This document shows, piece after piece, positions 7,891-10,198 of a DNA stretch of 10,198 nt; the first letter of the stretch is position 1; each line of letters begins with the position of its first letter. The position numbers were made by a program, and so were the translations under genes. The stretch is from an uncultured Klebsiella sp. (lineage in GTDB: Bacteria; Pseudomonadota; Gammaproteobacteria; Enterobacterales; Enterobacteriaceae), in the NCBI GenBank assembly GCA_902490055.1, contig CABUCP010000067.1:1-10198 (forward strand), written 5' to 3'. Below the pieces are notes generated by a model. That model was not told where the DNA came from and searched no databases. It was given only the letters and a program-made list of their open reading frames with translations.

Positions 7891-8997
7891 TCAGGACTGC
7901 AGCGGCAGGCGCTGTTCTATAATTCCGCCGCCGAGGCACACTTCACCGCTGTAGAAGACGGCGGACTGGCCCGGCGTTACGGCGGCAACCGGTTCATCAA
8001 AGATAACTTCGATGCGGTCGTCATCCAGCGCCTTCACGGTGCATGGGATGTCGGTCTGGCGATAGCGGGTTTTCACCGTACAGCGGATGGTGCCCTGCAG
8101 CGGCTGGCGATCGACCCAATGCAGCTGCTGGGCGATCAGGCCGACGGACATCAGACGCGGGTGATCGTGGCCCTGAGCGACGACGAGCACGTTGTTTTCC
8201 ACATCTTTATCGACCACGTACCATGGGTCTTCGCTACCTTCTTTGGTGCCGCCGATGCCGAGGCCTTTACGCTGACCGAGGGTATGATACATCAGCCCCT
8301 GATGCTCGCCGATTTCATCGCCGTCGACGGTGATGATTTTACCCGGCTGCGCAGGCAGGTAGCGGCCAAGGAAGTCGCGGAATTTGCGCTCGCCGATAAA
8401 GCAGATACCGGTGGAGTCTTTTTTCTTCGCGGTGATCAGATCCAGCTCTTCGGCGATTTTACGCACCTGCGGCTTTTCCAGTTCTCCGACCGGGAACAGG
8501 CTTTGCGCGATCTGCTCGTGGCTCAGGGTGTACAGGAAGTAGCTCTGATCTTTATTGCCGTCGAGGCCGCGCAGCAGCTGGCTTTTGCCGTTGACATCGG
8601 CGCGGCGCACGTAGTGACCGGTCGCGATATAATCAGCGCCCAGATCTTCCGCGGCGAACTCGAGGAAGGCTTTGAATTTGATCTCTTTGTTGCACAGGAT
8701 ATCCGGGTTCGGCGTGCGGCCGGCTTTATACTCTTCGAGGAATAGCTCAAAGACGTTATCCCAGTATTCTGCGGCAAAGTTGACAGTATGCAGTTCAATA
8801 CCAAGCTTATCGCAGACGGCTTGCGCGTCGGCGAGATCGGCAGCGGCGGTGCAGTATTCTTCACCGTCGTCTTCCTCCCAGTTCTTCATGAACAGGCCTT
8901 CCACCTTGTACCCTTGCTGTTGCAGAAGGTAGGCGGAAACAGAGGAATCGACGCCGCCGGACATGCCGACGATCACTTTTTTTGGACTTTCTGACAT
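7891..8997 (-). CDS. mnmA: tRNA-specific 2-thiouridylase MnmA
   Basis: Installs sulfur at C2 of wobble uridine 34 in tRNA-Lys, tRNA-Glu and tRNA-Gln (mnm5s2U), taking sulfur from the IscS-TusABCDE relay in the cytosol. 368 residues from ATG 8997, equal to E. coli. The PP-loop SGGVDSS (13-19) adenylates the tRNA; Cys102 ([10 protein letters not shown]) and Cys199 ([12 protein letters not shown]) are the catalytic nucleophile and persulfide cysteine; ATGHYVRR (125-132) is also conserved. The frame is open to an ATG at 9042, but 8997 gives the family N-terminus [15 protein letters not shown] and has GGTGAG seven bases upstream, so it is preferred. The C-terminal beta-barrel domain ends intact ([13 protein letters not shown]). 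It follows nudJ by 102 bp and precedes hflD. Confidence 0.97.
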   Translation of the reverse strand: MSESPKKVIVGMSGGVDSSVSAYLLQQQGYKVEGLFMKNWEEDDGEEYCTAAADLADAQAVCDKLGIELHTVNFAAEYWDNVFELFLEEYKAGRTPNPDILCNKEIKFKAFLEFAAEDLGADYIATGHYVRRADVNGKSQLLRGLDGNKDQSYFLYTLSHEQIAQSLFPVGELEKPQVRKIAEELDLITAKKKDSTGICFIGERKFRDFLGRYLPAQPGKIITVDGDEIGEHQGLMYHTLGQRKGLGIGGTKEGSEDPWYVVDKDVENNVLVVAQGHDHPRLMSVGLIAQQLHWVDRQPLQGTIRCTVKTRYRQTDIPCTVKALDDDRIEVIFDEPVAAVTPGQSAVFYSGEVCLGGGIIEQRLPLQS

Positions 8998-9032
8998 TGG
9001 AATACTCACCACATTGAACTTCAAGGCGGCGT

Positions 9033-9041
9033 ATTCTAGCA
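9033..9041 (-). promoter_or_regulatory. Candidate extended -10 promoter for mnmA
   Basis: The - strand reads TGCTAGAAT, an extended -10 (TGn plus TAGAAT, five of six matches), 35 bp before the preferred mnmA ATG. No recognisable -35 is present at 16-18 bp, as is common when TGn is used. Transcription would begin near 9026. It also falls within the longer alternative mnmA frame, which argues against that longer start. Confidence 0.35.
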
Positions 9042-9052
9042 CGCACGAGCCG

Positions 9053-9094
9053 CCGAGGCACCCCCTGAACTCGTCATATTCAGCCGCGCCTCGG
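9053..9094. other. Structured region between nudJ and mnmA
   Basis: Arms CCGAGGC (9053-9059) and GCCTCGG (9088-9094) enclose an inner hairpin CTGAA/TTCAG (9065-9069 with 9079-9083). A competing pairing of CCCCC (9061-9065) with GGGGG (9093-9097) is possible. It begins just after the nudJ stop and upstream of the candidate mnmA promoter. No T-run is seen, so a terminator role is uncertain. Confidence 0.4.
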
Positions 9095-9099
9095 GGGCA

Positions 9100-9546
9100 T
9101 TAAAGCGGCCAGTTAAAGGCGCCGATCAGCGAGAGCGGATGACGGGCATCCTGCTGATAGCTGCGAATGCTTTCGGCAACCAGCTGCGAACGCAGATTGG
9201 TTGCGTTAAGAATTTCCCCGGCACTGAGCCACAGGCAGCGATCGATATCGCTATCGTGTGGTTCAGTAGCGCACGTATCGTTAAGCTCAATGGCAAACAA
9301 GAAGCGCAGGAACGGGGTGTTATCAGGGGCCAGCCACTGATGCATGCGGATAAAATGCTGTGGCGTAGCGCGGATGCCGGTCTCTTCCCACAGTTCGCGC
9401 TCGGCGGCCTGAACCAATGTTTCATCGGCTTCGAGGTGACCCGCCGGCTGGTTCCACAGCGCTTTACCGTTAATTGTCTCTTCGACGATGAGAAATTTAT
9501 CTTTTGCGTGCACTACGCAGGCAACGGTGACATGAGGTTTAAACAT
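9100..9546 (-). CDS. nudJ: Nudix phosphatase NudJ
   Basis: Cytosolic Mg2+-dependent Nudix hydrolase. E. coli NudJ (YmfB) releases phosphate from nucleoside tri- and diphosphates and from the thiamin precursor HMP-PP. The Nudix box is complete: Gly36, Glu42, Arg50-Glu51-Leu52, Glu54-Glu55, Gly57-Ile58 ([20 protein letters not shown] and following TGI). 148 residues against 153 in E. coli: the chain ends after FNWPL, without the last few residues, which lie beyond the fold and may vary by genus. ATG 9546 is preceded by AAGGAAG at good spacing, and [15 protein letters not shown] is the family start. The rluE stop is 21 bp upstream, so the two genes are probably co-transcribed. Confidence 0.95.
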   Translation of the reverse strand: MFKPHVTVACVVHAKDKFLIVEETINGKALWNQPAGHLEADETLVQAAERELWEETGIRATPQHFIRMHQWLAPDNTPFLRFLFAIELNDTCATEPHDSDIDRCLWLSAGEILNATNLRSQLVAESIRSYQQDARHPLSLIGAFNWPL

Positions 9547-9567
9547 CGCGCTTCCTTATGAATAGGG

Positions 9568-10188
9568 TTATTCGGCTTTACGCCACTCGCCGTTGGCTAA
9601 GCCATCAAGCGTATAGCCGCCCATGGCGTAGCGGATCAGACGCAGCGTCGGGTAACCCACGTGGGCGGTCATGCGGCGGACCTGACGGTTGCGTCCTTCA
9701 TAGAGGGTTATCTGCAACCAACGGGTAGGTATCGATTTGCGTTCGCGAATCGGCGGGTTGCGCGGCCATAGCCACGCAGGCTCATCTACCCGCTCTACGC
9801 CTGCGGGGAGGGTAGGGCCATCGTTAAGCGTCACGCCGTCGCGCAGCGCGGCAAGCGCCTCATCGGTAGGCTCGCCTTCCACCTGAACGTAATAAATTTT
9901 ACCGGTGCGTTTACCCGGTTGGGTGAGCTTCGCCTGTAGCGCGCCGTCGTTGGTCAGCACCAGCAGACCTTCGCTGTCGCGGTCAAGACGACCGGCAGCG
10001 TAGACGCCAGCGACCGGAATAAAATCTTTCAACGTGCTGCGCCCGGCTTCGTCGGTAAATTGCGGCAACACATCGTAGGGTTTATTGAACAAGATCACAG
10101 TTTTTGGTTGGCGTTCTTTACGTTGTCTGGTGACTTGTTGTGTGCTGAATCGCTCAACGCGATGTTTTCTAAATGAAGTTTTCTGCAT
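9568..10188 (-). CDS. rluE: 23S rRNA pseudouridine(2457) synthase RluE
   Basis: Isomerises U2457 of 23S rRNA to pseudouridine. Member of the RsuA/RluB/E/F family but, like RluE, without an N-terminal S4 domain. The catalytic motif [15 protein letters not shown] has the nucleophile Asp69 (numbered from ATG 10188); KIYYVQVEG and [11 protein letters not shown] (about 164-174) are further family motifs. The basic N-terminus (residues 1-30, rich in Arg, Lys and Gln) is probably disordered and may bind RNA. 206 residues from this ATG, against about 217 in E. coli. The three upstream in-frame codons still inside the window read Glu-Asn-Thr, matching my recollection of the E. coli protein before its internal MQKTSF, and no clear ribosome site precedes 10188. 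The true start may therefore lie beyond the window. Confidence 0.93.
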   Translation of the reverse strand: MQKTSFRKHRVERFSTQQVTRQRKERQPKTVILFNKPYDVLPQFTDEAGRSTLKDFIPVAGVYAAGRLDRDSEGLLVLTNDGALQAKLTQPGKRTGKIYYVQVEGEPTDEALAALRDGVTLNDGPTLPAGVERVDEPAWLWPRNPPIRERKSIPTRWLQITLYEGRNRQVRRMTAHVGYPTLRLIRYAMGGYTLDGLANGEWRKAE

Positions 10189-10198
10189 GGTATTTTCA

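Noticed and set aside
8119..8745. 208-codon + strand frame opposite mnmA
   Set aside because: Antisense shadow of a gene with complete MnmA motifs; no independent support.
8998..9042. Upstream start adding 15 residues to MnmA
   Set aside because: No ribosome site fits it, it overlaps a candidate promoter, and the family begins at MSE.

Overview
This window is a chromosomal stretch of an enterobacterium. The gene order pepT - roxA - phoQ - phoP - purB - hflD - mnmA - nudJ - rluE matches what I recall of the Escherichia coli / Klebsiella / Enterobacter chromosome. The moderately high G+C, the 488-residue PhoQ and the exact length agreement of most proteins with their E. coli counterparts suggest a Klebsiella/Raoultella/Enterobacter-type Enterobacteriaceae. 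The species cannot be fixed by eye.

Layout. pepT (peptidase T) runs on the + strand at the left edge. From roxA onward every gene lies on the - strand: roxA, phoQ, phoP, purB, hflD, mnmA, nudJ, rluE. Between the convergent pepT and roxA sits a REP-associated transposase cassette. It consists of one REP hairpin, a RAYT (REP-associated tyrosine transposase) reading frame, a second REP of another class in the opposite orientation, and nine REP hairpins in tandem, all in the same orientation and spaced 51-52 bp apart.

Two genes are broken. The RAYT frame has an in-frame amber codon six codons before the first His of its HUH motif. roxA (ribosomal oxygenase, ycfD) has lost 17 bp just after its HxD iron-binding motif and is frameshifted; restoring 17 bp gives exactly the usual 373 residues.

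The rest is housekeeping and regulation. PhoP/PhoQ is the Mg2+, acidic pH and antimicrobial-peptide sensing two-component system; its promoter carries an exact PhoP box 12 bp from a -10 element, so it is autoregulated. purB (purine synthesis) keeps a PurR operator inside its own coding sequence at codons 62-67. hflD and mnmA (tRNA 2-thiouridylase) lie just upstream of purB and could be co-transcribed with it. nudJ and rluE form another closely spaced pair. No tRNA, rRNA, CRISPR array, prophage or IS element was seen. The unusual part is the RAYT/REP cassette and the adjacent roxA lesion. I do not see a wholly new system.
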